Virus record (IMG/VR): IMGVR_UViG_3300044845_000343
Coordinates: 1-21,191 of that record
Source: a virus
DNA length: 21,191 nucleotides
Strand: one strand, 5' to 3'
Made by a program: the position numbers and the translations under genes. How positions within the stretch are numbered: the stretch's first letter is position 1; each line of letters starts with the position of its first letter. The notes under the pieces were generated by a model, which saw nothing but the letters and a program-made list of their open reading frames with translations, searched no databases and had not been told where the DNA came from. Of the stretch, positions 12,677 through 21,162 are shown one piece after another.

Positions 12677-13228
12677 ATGAAAAAACTATTAGCAATCGCT
12701 GCTATGACAATGACACTAACAACCTGTGGAATCACTGCAAATGCGGTAAGCCCAACAGGACAACCATTACAGGAGAGCGACCAACAATCTTTTATTGATT
12801 TGTTGATCGATATGAAAGAAACTGAGCAAGCAGAGCTCAGGGCAGAAATAATGCAATCAAGAATCCAATCCCTAAGCAAACATGTCGATAATACTTGGTA
12901 TGTTTTTTCTGGGATTACGCCAGATGGCTGGGACTGCTCAGGGCTGGTGATGTGGTTTTATTCTGAGTTTGGAATAGAGCTAGAGCACTCCGTGACTGCC
13001 CAGATTCATTCTGGAAGGGTTGTTGATGATCCAAAGCCTGGAGACATTGTTGCCTTCAAGCGTAATGGCTCAAGCGTTGGTTATCATAATGGGATTTATG
13101 TTGGGAATGACTTATACGTTCATGCCCCAAGGGAAGGGCGAAGAACAACACTTAGCTCGGTATCGGAATACGCAGGGAAACACTCGGATGTTGTTTACAC
13201 GAGAATATACCTGAGTGTGCTAGAATAA
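12677..13228 (+). CDS. Secreted NlpC/P60-type peptidoglycan hydrolase (candidate endolysin)
   Basis: The 183-residue protein has a Sec signal peptide: positive MKK, a hydrophobic core to about residue 20, and an ANA site at 21-23 for cleavage. After a helical linker comes an NlpC/P60 domain (about 70-183) with nucleophile Cys87 in WDCSGLV, His137 in GYHNGIYVG and a third polar site at His149 in LYVHAP. This family cuts D-Glu-to-diamino-acid bonds in peptidoglycan stems. No wall-binding domain is present. Cys17 is not in a good lipobox. A ribosome binding site (AAGGAAAGG or AAGGT) precedes the ATG. The gene stands alone between two terminators, and no holin is seen, so Sec export may replace one. 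It could instead be a virion or superinfection factor. Confidence 0.85.
   Translation: MKKLLAIAAMTMTLTTCGITANAVSPTGQPLQESDQQSFIDLLIDMKETEQAELRAEIMQSRIQSLSKHVDNTWYVFSGITPDGWDCSGLVMWFYSEFGIELEHSVTAQIHSGRVVDDPKPGDIVAFKRNGSSVGYHNGIYVGNDLYVHAPREGRRTTLSSVSEYAGKHSDVVYTRIYLSVLE
13218..13226 (+). promoter_or_regulatory. Possible extended -10 box at the end of the lysin gene
   Basis: TGCTAGAAT is formed by the last codons and stop of the lysin gene. It resembles the other TG-N-TAGAAT boxes, but only a 40-base non-coding stretch and a terminator follow. It may be chance, or it may start a very short RNA. Confidence 0.2.
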
Positions 13229-13266
13229 AGGAGCAGCGTCTCTCTCCTTCGCTGTTTGTTGTGTGT

Positions 13267-13312
13267 GAAAACCCGTCCTGTTGAGCTTATGTTCCGGGGC
13301 GGGTTTTCTTTT
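13267..13312 (+). terminator. Intrinsic terminator after the lysin gene
   Basis: Arms GAAAACCCG (13267-13275) and CGGGTTTTC (13300-13308) pair perfectly, continue inward with one mismatch, and are followed by TTTT. It isolates the lysin transcript from the fibre genes. Confidence 0.85.
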
Positions 13313-13315
13313 ACC

Positions 13316-13324
13316 TGATAGAAT
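13316..13324 (+). promoter_or_regulatory. Extended -10 promoter of the fibre operon
   Basis: TGATAGAAT lies nine bases before the ATG at 13334, directly behind the terminator of the lysin cassette, so transcription must restart here. The intervening AGGAGAACT holds a Shine-Dalgarno sequence that only a transcript starting very early would keep. Confidence 0.6.
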
Positions 13325-13333
13325 AGGAGAACT

Positions 13334-14730
<1,397 letters not shown>

Positions 14731-14731
<1 letters not shown>

Positions 14732-14922
14732 TGGCAATTCAAATTCAACTACGAAACGACACAGCAGCAAACTGGACTGCTGCTAATCCAGTTCTTGCTC
14801 AGGGTGAAGTGGGCTTAGAAACTGACACAAGATTATTTAAAATTGGCGATGGTGTAAAAACTTGGTCGCAGCTTTCATATGGTGCGCTAAATGTCACAAC
14901 AATCGATGGCGGAACCGCCTAA
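14731..14922 (+). CDS. Stand-alone Mtd-N-like fibre domain
   Basis: A 63-residue protein, MAIQIQLRNDTAANWTAANP onward. It resembles the major-tropism-determinant N-terminal-type domain that begins many phage fibres: I-Q-L-R-x-D-T-A-A-x-W, GEVGLETDT, FKIGDGVKTWSQL. The same domain starts the fibre at 16027, but here it is a complete gene ending in TIDGGTA. Its start overlaps the collagen-like gene's stop (TAATG), with no separate ribosome binding site. It may be an adaptor joining fibre to baseplate, or a remnant of a longer fibre. Confidence 0.75.
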
Positions 14923-14931
14923 TGGTAGAAT
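14923..14931 (+). promoter_or_regulatory. Extended -10 promoter before a fibre gene
   Basis: TGGTAGAAT overlaps the end of the Mtd-N-like gene and lies nine bases before the ATG at 14941. It is the fourth copy of the TG-R-TAGAATA box in front of a late gene. Confidence 0.5.
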
Positions 14932-14940
14932 AGAGATACA

Positions 14941-16026
14941 ATGCCAAATATTCCAACCAATATATCTTACGGAACCGTAACCGGTAGATTTATTCTCGCT
15001 TATGGCGACTCAAACGATTCTGGACCAGAGCCAGATGCAATTCCCGCAGCAGGTGCCGTTTACTTCACCGCTTCTCCAGTCTTTATTAAAGACGCTAGCG
15101 CTGATCCTGCAGCAGTAACAATTCTTCCTGCAGTTGTTGAGGCAACACTAGATTCTGATGGATACATCTGTGGATTTGGAACAACTCGTGGCGTAAACCT
15201 AGTTGCAACAGATGACCCACAAGGTAACCCAGTCAACTGGACTTGGCGTGTTGAGTTTAGACTTACCGACTCAGCTGGAACGCCTGTAGCGCTTCCGGGC
15301 TTTAGCTTCTCGCTGCCTAGTGGTCAGACAGTTGACCTTACGGTCCTTTCTCCAGTCCCAGACGCAAACGGAACCTTCTATCTAGTTGGCCCTACTGGTG
15401 CTACTGGTCCAGCTGGTCCAGCTAACGTTCTAAGCGTTTCCGGCACAACGACTGGTGCTGCTGGGTCAAGTGCATCTGTAACTATTTCTGGAACCTCACC
15501 AAATCAGTCTTTAGCATTTACAATTCCACGAGGTGACCAAGGTATTCAGGGAATCCAGGGTATTCAGGGTATTCAGGGAAACACTGGAGCGACTGGAGCG
15601 ACTGGTGCAACCGGTATTCTTTGGCAAGGCACTTGGTCAAATACTGTTGATTATATAAACAACGATGCAGTTTTCTATAACGGTGCATCTTGGTTCGCGT
15701 CAGGTAATCCACCAGTCGGAGAAATCCCAAGCCTAACTTCTACTTTCTGGTTCCCTTTGGCTTTGCAGGGAGCAACCGGACCGCAAGGTATTCAAGGTAT
15801 TCAGGGTATTCAGGGTGATCCTGGAAGCCTTAGCAACCTAGCTGTAACTGCCCCTATCACTTACAACTCAGGAACTTCTACAGTAGGCTTTAGCTGGTCG
15901 GGTACTACACTTGATGACATCGGAAACGTGTCTGTGGGAACACCGACTAACGGTGACCTGATAAAATGGAATAGCACTTCTAGCCTTTGGGAAAAAACCA
16001 ACATTATCGATGGAGGAACAGCTTAA
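14941..16026 (+). CDS. Mosaic tail fibre with collagen-like and carbohydrate-binding-like segments
   Basis: A 361-residue protein. An N-terminal beta domain (about 1-150) is followed by a short GPTGATGPAGPA triplet run, a beta linker, a run of GIQ triplets and GAT triplets (about 196-225), then WQGTWSNTVDYINNDAVFYN with a later FWFPL. The aromatic spacing of that last part resembles family 5/12 carbohydrate-binding modules (W...Y..ND.V.Y.G..W). A second GIQ run (about 280-292) leads to a C-terminal beta region ending in IDGGTA, the same ending as the preceding gene. It is likely a receptor-contacting fibre. The GIQ runs are encoded by near-perfect 9-bp DNA repeats. The carbohydrate-binding label is tentative. 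Confidence 0.78.
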   Translation: MPNIPTNISYGTVTGRFILAYGDSNDSGPEPDAIPAAGAVYFTASPVFIKDASADPAAVTILPAVVEATLDSDGYICGFGTTRGVNLVATDDPQGNPVNWTWRVEFRLTDSAGTPVALPGFSFSLPSGQTVDLTVLSPVPDANGTFYLVGPTGATGPAGPANVLSVSGTTTGAAGSSASVTISGTSPNQSLAFTIPRGDQGIQGIQGIQGIQGNTGATGATGATGILWQGTWSNTVDYINNDAVFYNGASWFASGNPPVGEIPSLTSTFWFPLALQGATGPQGIQGIQGIQGDPGSLSNLAVTAPITYNSGTSTVGFSWSGTTLDDIGNVSVGTPTNGDLIKWNSTSSLWEKTNIIDGGTA

Positions 16027-16827
16027 ATGCCAGTTCAAACTAAAATCCAGATTCGCAGAGACACCGCGACCAACTGGAGCTCGACCAACCCAACACTAGC
16101 TTCTGGTGAGATTGGTTTTGACACCACAAACAACCAGATGAAGATCGGTAATGGCTCAACCGCTTGGAACAGCTTAGATTACGCTTCTGGTGGAGCTTCT
16201 GTTGAAGTTTCTCAGACTGCACCTGCAAGCCCAGATGTTGGCAATGTTTGGTACAACTCAACCGAGGGTACTTCTTACATTTACTACGACAACTTCTGGG
16301 TTCCGCTTTCTCCAGCACTGACTGGTCCAGCTGGTAAGTTCACAACTTCCGACACAGCACCTGCAAGCCCAACAACAGGTGATGGATGGTTCAACTCCTC
16401 AACTGCGAAGCTTTTTATTTATTATGATTCCTTCTGGGTAGAAGCTACTAGCAACTACATCGGTCCTACTGGTGCTACGGGTGCTACGGGTGCGACTGGC
16501 CCTTCTGGAGATCCCACACTAACCCTAAATCAGCAGACTGCGTCTTACACAGCTGCACTCGCTGATGCCTCTAAGCTAGTTGAAATCTTAAACTCATCTG
16601 CAACTACTTTTAGTATTCCAACTGATGCAAGCGTAAACTTTCCAGTCGGTACTCAAATTAGCATTTTGCAAACTGGAACTGGTCAGGTAACTATAGCTGC
16701 AGTAACCCCAGGAACAACTACCGTGAACGCAACTCCCGGCTTAAAGCTACGGGCCCAGTGGTCAGCAGCAACTTTGATTAAGCGTGCAGCAAACCTATGG
16801 GTGGTCACAGGGGACTTGGTTGCTTAA
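16027..16827 (+). CDS. Tail fibre with Mtd-N-like N-terminus and twin aromatic repeats
   Basis: A 266-residue protein directly following the previous stop. Residues 1-58 are an Mtd-N-like domain (IQIRRDTATNWSSTNPTLAS; GEIGFDTTNN; MKIGNGSTAW) paralogous to the small gene at 14731. Next come two copies of a unit of about 45 residues with the pattern TAPASPxxGxxWxNS...IYYDxFWV, then a short collagen-like [13 protein letters not shown], and a C-terminal beta domain with VEILNSSATTFSIP and GLKLRAQWSAATLIKR, a fibre tip type common in phages. The stop overlaps the next start by one base (TAATG). Confidence 0.82.
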   Translation: MPVQTKIQIRRDTATNWSSTNPTLASGEIGFDTTNNQMKIGNGSTAWNSLDYASGGASVEVSQTAPASPDVGNVWYNSTEGTSYIYYDNFWVPLSPALTGPAGKFTTSDTAPASPTTGDGWFNSSTAKLFIYYDSFWVEATSNYIGPTGATGATGATGPSGDPTLTLNQQTASYTAALADASKLVEILNSSATTFSIPTDASVNFPVGTQISILQTGTGQVTIAAVTPGTTTVNATPGLKLRAQWSAATLIKRAANLWVVTGDLVA

Positions 16828-17381
16828 TGAGAATTCTTGGCGTAACTGCTAGTGGATTTACCCCACCAGGAGATTACGAGCTTATTCAAACCTATGTTTT
16901 AGGATCTGCTCAATCTTCTGTCACTTTCAGCAGCTTAGGTGATTACTCATCTACCTACAAGCACTTACAGATTAGAGCAACGGCTAGAGTAGCTGGTGCG
17001 AGTACAGGAGCAACTCTTACCTTTAGGCTAAACGGCGATACAGGTTCAAACTATTCATCTCACGAAATTACTGGTAACGGTTCAAGTGTAACTTCTTATG
17101 GTGAAGCAAATACGACTAGAGGATTCTTTGGTGTTTCACCCGGCAGTAGCTCAACTGCTAACGCATTTGGTTCTATGGTGTTTGATTTGTTAGACCCATT
17201 TAGCACTACAAAAAATAAAACAACAAGAACCTTTGGTGGCCAGACAAGCAACAATTTTGTTTATCTTTACTCTAGCTCGCACAGAAGCACAGCCGCAACA
17301 ACATCTATACAGATTTTTCACGTCGGTGGCTCTGATTTTGTAACTGGCTCTCGCTTCTCTCTCTACGGAATCCGTGGTTAA
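16827..17381 (+). CDS. Phage tail-fibre-associated beta protein, paralogue 1
   Basis: The start is the ATG at 16827, which overlaps the TAA of the preceding gene. An upstream GTG at 16797 would only add residues read from that gene. The 184-residue product is rich in Ser, Thr and Gly. It ends with VTGSRFSLYGIRG, and its middle has KNKTTRTFGGQTSNNFVYLYSS. Similar 'FSLYGI' proteins are known from many phage tail regions and are presumed virion surface components. Two relatives follow in tandem (17408 and 17897), sharing the ending and the TSI.I pattern before it. Exact function is unknown. Confidence 0.72.
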   Translation: MRILGVTASGFTPPGDYELIQTYVLGSAQSSVTFSSLGDYSSTYKHLQIRATARVAGASTGATLTFRLNGDTGSNYSSHEITGNGSSVTSYGEANTTRGFFGVSPGSSSTANAFGSMVFDLLDPFSTTKNKTTRTFGGQTSNNFVYLYSSSHRSTAATTSIQIFHVGGSDFVTGSRFSLYGIRG

Positions 17382-17407
17382 GTTGCCCAAAGAAATGAGA
17401 AAATAAA

Positions 17408-17887
17408 TTGCCTATCCCTACTTATACAGCTATTGCAACCGCAACCTTAACGGCAAATGCAAACTCTCTTACATTTTTAAATATAACCCAACAATATCGA
17501 GACATTATTTTGGTAACAAATATGCTTTCAAATATAGTTAATGAAGGATACATTGAATTTAATGCTAGTAGTTCAAATTTTACGATGCTAAGGATGTATG
17601 GCTTGTCAAGTTCAGTTGCCAGCAACACTTATACAACTAATAATCCAATAGCAACAACTACTGGAGGAAGTCATCACATTGTACAGATAGTAGACTATTC
17701 AGCAACAGATAAGCACAAAAATTTTTTGGTTAGAACTGCTCGAACTCCTGATAATTTTGTTTCCGCATGGGCTGGTAGGTGGGCTAGCACTTCTCAGATT
17801 ACATCAATAACGCTGAGGCCAAATCCGGGTGCAGGTGCTCAGTTTATTTCTGGATTTACAGCTAGCTTATACGGAATATTAGGCTAG
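17408..17887 (+). CDS. Phage tail-fibre-associated beta protein, paralogue 2
   Basis: A 159-residue protein starting at TTG (17408), the only plausible initiator in frame. The body (PIPTYTAIATATLTANANS) and the ending SGFTASLYGILG match its neighbours' plan, and the segment HKNFLVRTARTPDNFVSAWAGRW parallels the KNKTTRTFGG region of paralogue 1. There is no strong Shine-Dalgarno sequence, only a purine-rich leader. Its base composition is more AT-rich than the genes around it, suggesting separate acquisition or relaxed selection. It is probably a virion surface component. Confidence 0.65.
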   Translation: MPIPTYTAIATATLTANANSLTFLNITQQYRDIILVTNMLSNIVNEGYIEFNASSSNFTMLRMYGLSSSVASNTYTTNNPIATTTGGSHHIVQIVDYSATDKHKNFLVRTARTPDNFVSAWAGRWASTSQITSITLRPNPGAGAQFISGFTASLYGILG

Positions 17888-17896
17888 GATATAAGC
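17885..17896 (+). promoter_or_regulatory. Possible -10 box giving a leaderless start
   Basis: TAGGAT (17885-17890) is exactly six bases before the ATG at 17897, the same spacing as at 8568, 18677 and 20928. It overlaps the previous stop codon, and no ribosome binding site is present. Confidence 0.35.
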
Positions 17897-18403
17897 ATGA
17901 AACTTATAGAATCTAAAACTGTTGGCACAGCAGTTGCCTCAGTAGAGTTCACCTCTATCCCTCAAGATGGGACTGACCTCTTCCTAACTGTTTCCAGCAG
18001 AACTACTGGAGCTGGGCCAGATTGTTTCATTAGACCTAATGGTGCTACTACTAATTTTTCAGGTACACGGCTAAGAGGGAATGGCGTAAATGCTACATCA
18101 GTTGCGGAAACTACAATCTATGTAGAGAATTGTGTGTCTACCGATACGGCTTCGACATTTTCTAATAACTCGGTGTATTTTTTTAATTACACTTCTTCAG
18201 CTTTCAAGTCAATTTCAATAGACGCTATAAGAGAGAACAACGCCACAGATGCGAGGCAAGCAATTTTTGCTGCTCTTTGGTCTAACACCGCAGCGATTAC
18301 TTCAATTACGATTGTTCCTAGCTCCACTAACTTTGATGTTGGAAGTACCTTCTCGCTTTACAAAATTACAAAAGGCTCTGACGGAATAGCCACAGTAAGC
18401 TAA
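17897..18403 (+). CDS. Phage tail-fibre-associated beta protein, paralogue 3
   Basis: A 168-residue protein (MKLIESKTVGTAVASVEF) with the same overall plan as the two genes before it: N-terminal 'IESKTVG..V.SVEFTSIP', a middle AFKSISIDAIRENNATDA, and 'AITSITIVPSSTNFDVGSTFSLYKI' near the end (the last shared block, FSLYxI, followed here by a short extra tail). No Shine-Dalgarno sequence is seen. A -10-like TAGGAT is six bases upstream. It is probably a virion surface protein of the fibre cluster. Confidence 0.68.
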   Translation: MKLIESKTVGTAVASVEFTSIPQDGTDLFLTVSSRTTGAGPDCFIRPNGATTNFSGTRLRGNGVNATSVAETTIYVENCVSTDTASTFSNNSVYFFNYTSSAFKSISIDAIRENNATDARQAIFAALWSNTAAITSITIVPSSTNFDVGSTFSLYKITKGSDGIATVS

Positions 18404-18419
18404 CAAGAAAGAAAAGAAA

Positions 18420-18656
18420 ATGACAGAAATATTAACTAAGGTGATCATAGACTGCTCAACGGGTGAGACCACTGAAGTCCCACTAACATCAGAAGAACTC
18501 GCTCAGCGCGAAACCGATCGCCTAGCTTTTGAGGCAGCCGAAGTAGAGCGCCTAGCAGCCGAAGAAGCTCTAGCAGCACTCAAGGCATCCGCGAAGGCAA
18601 AGCTAGTTGCCGGCACCCCACTAACTGAAGAGGAAGCCTCTGTGCTAGTTATCTAG
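18420..18656 (+). CDS. Small helical Ala/Glu-rich protein
   Basis: A 78-residue protein. A short beta start (ILTKVIIDCSTGETTEVPL) is followed by one long Ala/Glu/Arg helix (about 24-65) and a final LTEEEASVLV. Small proteins with this plan occur after phage fibre genes, where some act as fibre chaperones or assembly factors. I cannot show that here. A purine-rich AAGAAAGAAAAG leader precedes the ATG. The gene is followed at eight bases by a consensus -10 box for the next gene. Confidence 0.62.
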   Translation: MTEILTKVIIDCSTGETTEVPLTSEELAQRETDRLAFEAAEVERLAAEEALAALKASAKAKLVAGTPLTEEEASVLVI

Positions 18657-18664
18657 CCATAAGG

Positions 18665-18676
18665 TATAATAAAACC
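18665..18676 (+). promoter_or_regulatory. Consensus -10 box, leaderless start (copy A)
   Basis: TATAAT at 18665-18670 within AAGGTATAATAAAACC is six bases before the ATG at 18677. A nearly identical element precedes the paralogous gene at 20928, so promoter and gene appear duplicated together. Confidence 0.6.
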
Positions 18677-18844
18677 ATGCCAGCAATCGATTTTCCAAGC
18701 AGCCCTACTAACGGGCAAGAGTTCACATCCGGGAACAGAACCTGGATTTGGGACGGAAGCGTCTGGAACTCTAAGGAGACCACCGCGATCCAAGAGCCTG
18801 ACATTCAGGCAAACTACATCCTGACCCTGATGTCAGCAATCTAA
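18677..18844 (+). CDS. Small FPSSPTNGQ tail protein (copy A)
   Basis: A 55-residue protein starting MPAIDFPSSPTNGQEFTSGN and continuing with RTWIWDGSVWNS. The 'FPSSPTNGQ...W.WDG..W' unit is widespread in phage tail and fibre proteins as a small beta module, sometimes fused and sometimes alone. Its N-terminal 30 residues are paralogous to the gene at 20928. The -10 box six bases upstream and the lack of a ribosome binding site indicate a leaderless start. It was found by reading the gap between the neighbouring genes. Confidence 0.72.
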   Translation: MPAIDFPSSPTNGQEFTSGNRTWIWDGSVWNSKETTAIQEPDIQANYILTLMSAI

Positions 18845-18860
18845 CTAGGAGCTACACTAA

Positions 18861-19166
18861 ATGCCAAATACACCAAAGACGCTCTTTAGAGGCGCTGCGA
18901 CTACAACTACAAGCACAACTTTGTATACTGTGCCTTCTGCGACTACCGCTGTGGTCACAAACCTTGTTGTTGCTAATACCGCCTCATCCGCTGGAACCTT
19001 TACGGTTTCCCTTAATGATGTATTGCTCGCTGACGCTGTATCAGTTGGCGCAAAAGATTCTGTTGTGCTAGATATCAAGCAGGTTCTTGCTACTACTAAC
19101 ACTATCAAGGGTGGTGCTTCGGCAACTACAATCAACTTCCACATCGGAGGAGTAGAGATCTCCTAA
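18861..19166 (+). CDS. Small beta-rich fibre-region protein ('LYTVPS' type)
   Basis: A 101-residue protein with TTLYTVPSATTAVVTNLVVAN and a second half LDIKQVLATTNTIKG...INFHIGGVEIS. This pattern is common in small phage tail proteins encoded near fibres, probably all-beta and oligomeric. The partial gene at the right edge (21163) appears to be a second copy in the same position after an FPTSP gene. A Shine-Dalgarno sequence (CTAGGAG) precedes the ATG, and the stop overlaps the next start by one base. Confidence 0.68.
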   Translation: MPNTPKTLFRGAATTTTSTTLYTVPSATTAVVTNLVVANTASSAGTFTVSLNDVLLADAVSVGAKDSVVLDIKQVLATTNTIKGGASATTINFHIGGVEIS

Positions 19167-20020
19167 TGGGCGTTTATAAATTTTCTGCTGCCGGAAGTTT
19201 TTTAACAGACAGAATCACATATAAGTCTGCAAAAGCTGGCTTTGCACCAGCTATTCAGTACCTCATCGTAGCGGGAGGCGGTGGCGGTGGACAGGGCTGG
19301 AATGACGGTGCCGGTGGTGGCGGTGCTGGAGGAATTTTATCTAGTCAGTCTTCAGAATATAGGCTAGCAACTAATTATGTTGTCAATGTTGGCGCTGGTG
19401 GTGCAGGCTCGACGAATGGTGGCACATCCTTCCTTAGCGCCTTTAATGCCTTCGCTCAAGGTGGCGGTTCAGGTGGCCCTGTTTCTCAAATTGCTGGTTC
19501 TAATGGTAATTCAGGTGGTTCTGGTGGTGGTGGTAGCCATGGTCAGACAACTCAAACAGGTCTTGGTGGTGCTGGAACTGCCGGTCAGGGTAACAATGGA
19601 GGAAACTCCTCTAGCGACGGTGGATTTGGTCAATGGAGCGGTGGTGGCGGTGGTGGTGCCGGCGCTGCAGGCGCAAACGCATCAGTCGGAACAGCTGGAA
19701 ACGGCGGAGCCGGCCTAAGTTCATCAATTACTGGAACCGCCGTCACTAGGGGCGGTGGAGGCGGTGGAAAAGGAATTACAAACGGTACTGGTGGGGCTGG
19801 CGGTGGAGCTGGTGGTGCAACTGCCAATGGCACTGCAAACACCGGTGGTGGTGGACGTGGAGCTGGTGGGCTAGGCGGTTCAGGAATTGTAATTTTGCGC
19901 TTCCCATCCACACTTACAATTACTATTGGTGCTGGGTTAACCAGTTCAAGTGCCACAGTCGGCTCTGATACGGTAGTAACATTTACAGCAGGAACTGGCA
20001 ACGTAAGCTGGGCAGCATAA
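19166..20020 (+). CDS. Glycine-rich tail fibre adhesin
   Basis: A 284-residue protein. A short N-terminal segment (about 1-30, FSAAGSFLTDRITYKS) leads to YLIVAGGGGGG and a long Gly-rich region (about 35-245) with many GGGGG, GGAGG and GGSGG runs, closing with SGIVILRFP (about 243-251) and a small beta tail. The YLIVAGGGGGG...IVILRF frame is the phage glycine-rich fibre domain. In S16-type adhesins such runs form packed polyglycine II helices whose loops read the receptor. The loops between Gly runs are therefore the likely specificity sites. It is coupled to the preceding gene by TAATG. Confidence 0.82.
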   Translation: MGVYKFSAAGSFLTDRITYKSAKAGFAPAIQYLIVAGGGGGGQGWNDGAGGGGAGGILSSQSSEYRLATNYVVNVGAGGAGSTNGGTSFLSAFNAFAQGGGSGGPVSQIAGSNGNSGGSGGGGSHGQTTQTGLGGAGTAGQGNNGGNSSSDGGFGQWSGGGGGGAGAAGANASVGTAGNGGAGLSSSITGTAVTRGGGGGGKGITNGTGGAGGGAGGATANGTANTGGGGRGAGGLGGSGIVILRFPSTLTITIGAGLTSSSATVGSDTVVTFTAGTGNVSWAA

Positions 20021-20033
20021 TGAAAGGCAATAA

Positions 20034-20558
20034 ATGCAAACGCTGGAAAGAATTTGCATCACTTGTAAGACCCTAAAGCCTTTCACGGATTTTCATAAAA
20101 ACAAGCTCACCAAAGAGGGTGTGACTAATAAATGTAAGGTTTGCAAAAATGAAGCCTCACGAATTAGATATGAAAAAAATGGCGCAAAAATGCGAGACCA
20201 AATGGCAACACAAAGAAAAGAAAATTACGAGCACAGAATAGAAATAGAGCGAGCCTCCAGATCTAGGCGAAAAGAGTTCCAAAGACCCCTTAAAAACGCT
20301 AGGCAGCAAATTCGCAATAGGTTGCTAGAGGCCAAACCCTTTGCCCTGAACAGCAAAGAAATTGCTAAGCTTTATGAAAAGCCTTGCTACAACTGCGGAA
20401 CATTTGAGAACCTTTCAATTGATCACATTGTGCCCTTGGCGCTAGGTGGCTCACACAGTATTGGTAATTTGATGACCCTATGCAGGAAGTGCAATGCTTC
20501 CAAGGGTAAAAAGCTACTGATACAATGGAAAATGTACTTAAAGAAAGTAGGTAACTAA
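20034..20558 (+). CDS. HNH endonuclease (free-standing, homing-type candidate)
   Basis: A 174-residue protein. The N-terminus has a zinc knuckle CITC (Cys8/Cys11) and CKVC (around 34-37). The middle is a basic helical linker rich in Arg and Lys. The C-terminal HNH domain has CYNC (about 117-120), DHIVPLALGGSHSIGNLM (catalytic His after Asp, then Asn) and LCRKCNASKGK. It would cut DNA using a single metal ion. It sits among fibre genes rather than near terminase, typical of a mobile homing endonuclease rather than a packaging HNH. An AAAGG sequence precedes the ATG. The next gene begins one base after its stop and lacks a normal start codon. Confidence 0.88.
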   Translation: MQTLERICITCKTLKPFTDFHKNKLTKEGVTNKCKVCKNEASRIRYEKNGAKMRDQMATQRKENYEHRIEIERASRSRRKEFQRPLKNARQQIRNRLLEAKPFALNSKEIAKLYEKPCYNCGTFENLSIDHIVPLALGGSHSIGNLMTLCRKCNASKGKKLLIQWKMYLKKVGN

Positions 20559-20559
20559 A

Positions 20560-20913
20560 ATCGCACACTACGCATTTTTAGATGACAACAACATTGTCAC
20601 TGAAGTAATCGTTGGCATTGACGAGACCGAGTTAATCGAAGATCTCGACCCAGAAACTTGGTACGGAAACTTCCGTGGTCAGGTCTGCAAGCGCACTTCT
20701 TACAACGGAAACTACCGCAAGAACTACGCCGGACTTGGCTACACTTACGACGCGGAACTTGACGCATTTATTGCACCTAAGCCGTTTGACAGCTGGGTAC
20801 TTGATGAAGACACCGCTCGCTGGGAAGCACCAGTTGCTTACCCGACTGACGGACTGACATATTCTTGGAACGAAGCAGAGCTTGCTTGGGACCTCGTAGA
20901 CTTTTCTGAGTAA
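20560..20913 (+). CDS. Conserved phage tail-region protein with apparent ATC start
   Basis: An open frame of 117 residues beginning (I/M)AHYAFLDDNNIVTEVIVG, with KRTSYNGNYRKNYAGLGYTY near 44-63 and KPFDSWVLDEDTARWEAPVAYP near 74-95. I recognise this as a widespread phage protein family, usually starting MAHYA or MSHFA. The frame contains no ATG, GTG or TTG at all. An upstream TAG (20548-20550) limits it, and the family's start position is occupied by ATC at 20560. A GTAGGT sequence seven bases upstream could act as a Shine-Dalgarno sequence, and the HNH stop is one base away, so reinitiation is possible. Either ATC is used or the HNH insertion crippled the gene. Confidence 0.7.
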   Translation: MAHYAFLDDNNIVTEVIVGIDETELIEDLDPETWYGNFRGQVCKRTSYNGNYRKNYAGLGYTYDAELDAFIAPKPFDSWVLDEDTARWEAPVAYPTDGLTYSWNEAELAWDLVDFSE

Positions 20914-20915
20914 GG

Positions 20916-20927
20916 TATAATAAAGCT
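20916..20927 (+). promoter_or_regulatory. Consensus -10 box, leaderless start (copy B)
   Basis: TATAAT at 20916-20921 within AAGGTATAATAAAGCT is six bases before the ATG at 20928. It differs from copy A at 18661-18676 at only two positions. Confidence 0.6.
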
Positions 20928-21158
20928 ATGGCAGCGATCGATTTCCCAACCAGCCCAACTTCAGGTCAAGTATTTACCGTCGGTAACATTACTTGGACAT
21001 GGGACAGCGCAGACTCTGTTTGGCGCTCAACCACTCTTGGTGCGCATGCTACTAGCCACGAACTTGGCGGAAGCGACGAACTAGCATTGGATGCCTCTCA
21101 GGTTTCCGGCATCGTTACTGATGCAAATCCACAAATATTCCTACTGATGGGAGCATAA
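20928..21158 (+). CDS. FPTSPTSGQ tail protein (copy B)
   Basis: A 76-residue protein. The N-terminal half (MAAIDFPTSPTSGQVFTVGN, then TWTWDSADSVW) is paralogous to the gene at 18677. The second half adds GAHATSHELGGSDELALDASQ, a small module common in phage fibres and neck-whisker-like proteins. It is preceded by the duplicated TATAAT element six bases before the ATG. The following gene starts four bases after its stop. Confidence 0.75.
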   Translation: MAAIDFPTSPTSGQVFTVGNITWTWDSADSVWRSTTLGAHATSHELGGSDELALDASQVSGIVTDANPQIFLLMGA

Positions 21159-21162
21159 TCAA

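Noticed and set aside
12559-12879. Minus-strand hydrophobic frame over the lysin start
   Set aside because: It is a mirror of the signal-peptide coding region and terminator, has no ribosome binding site, and is antisense to a clear gene.
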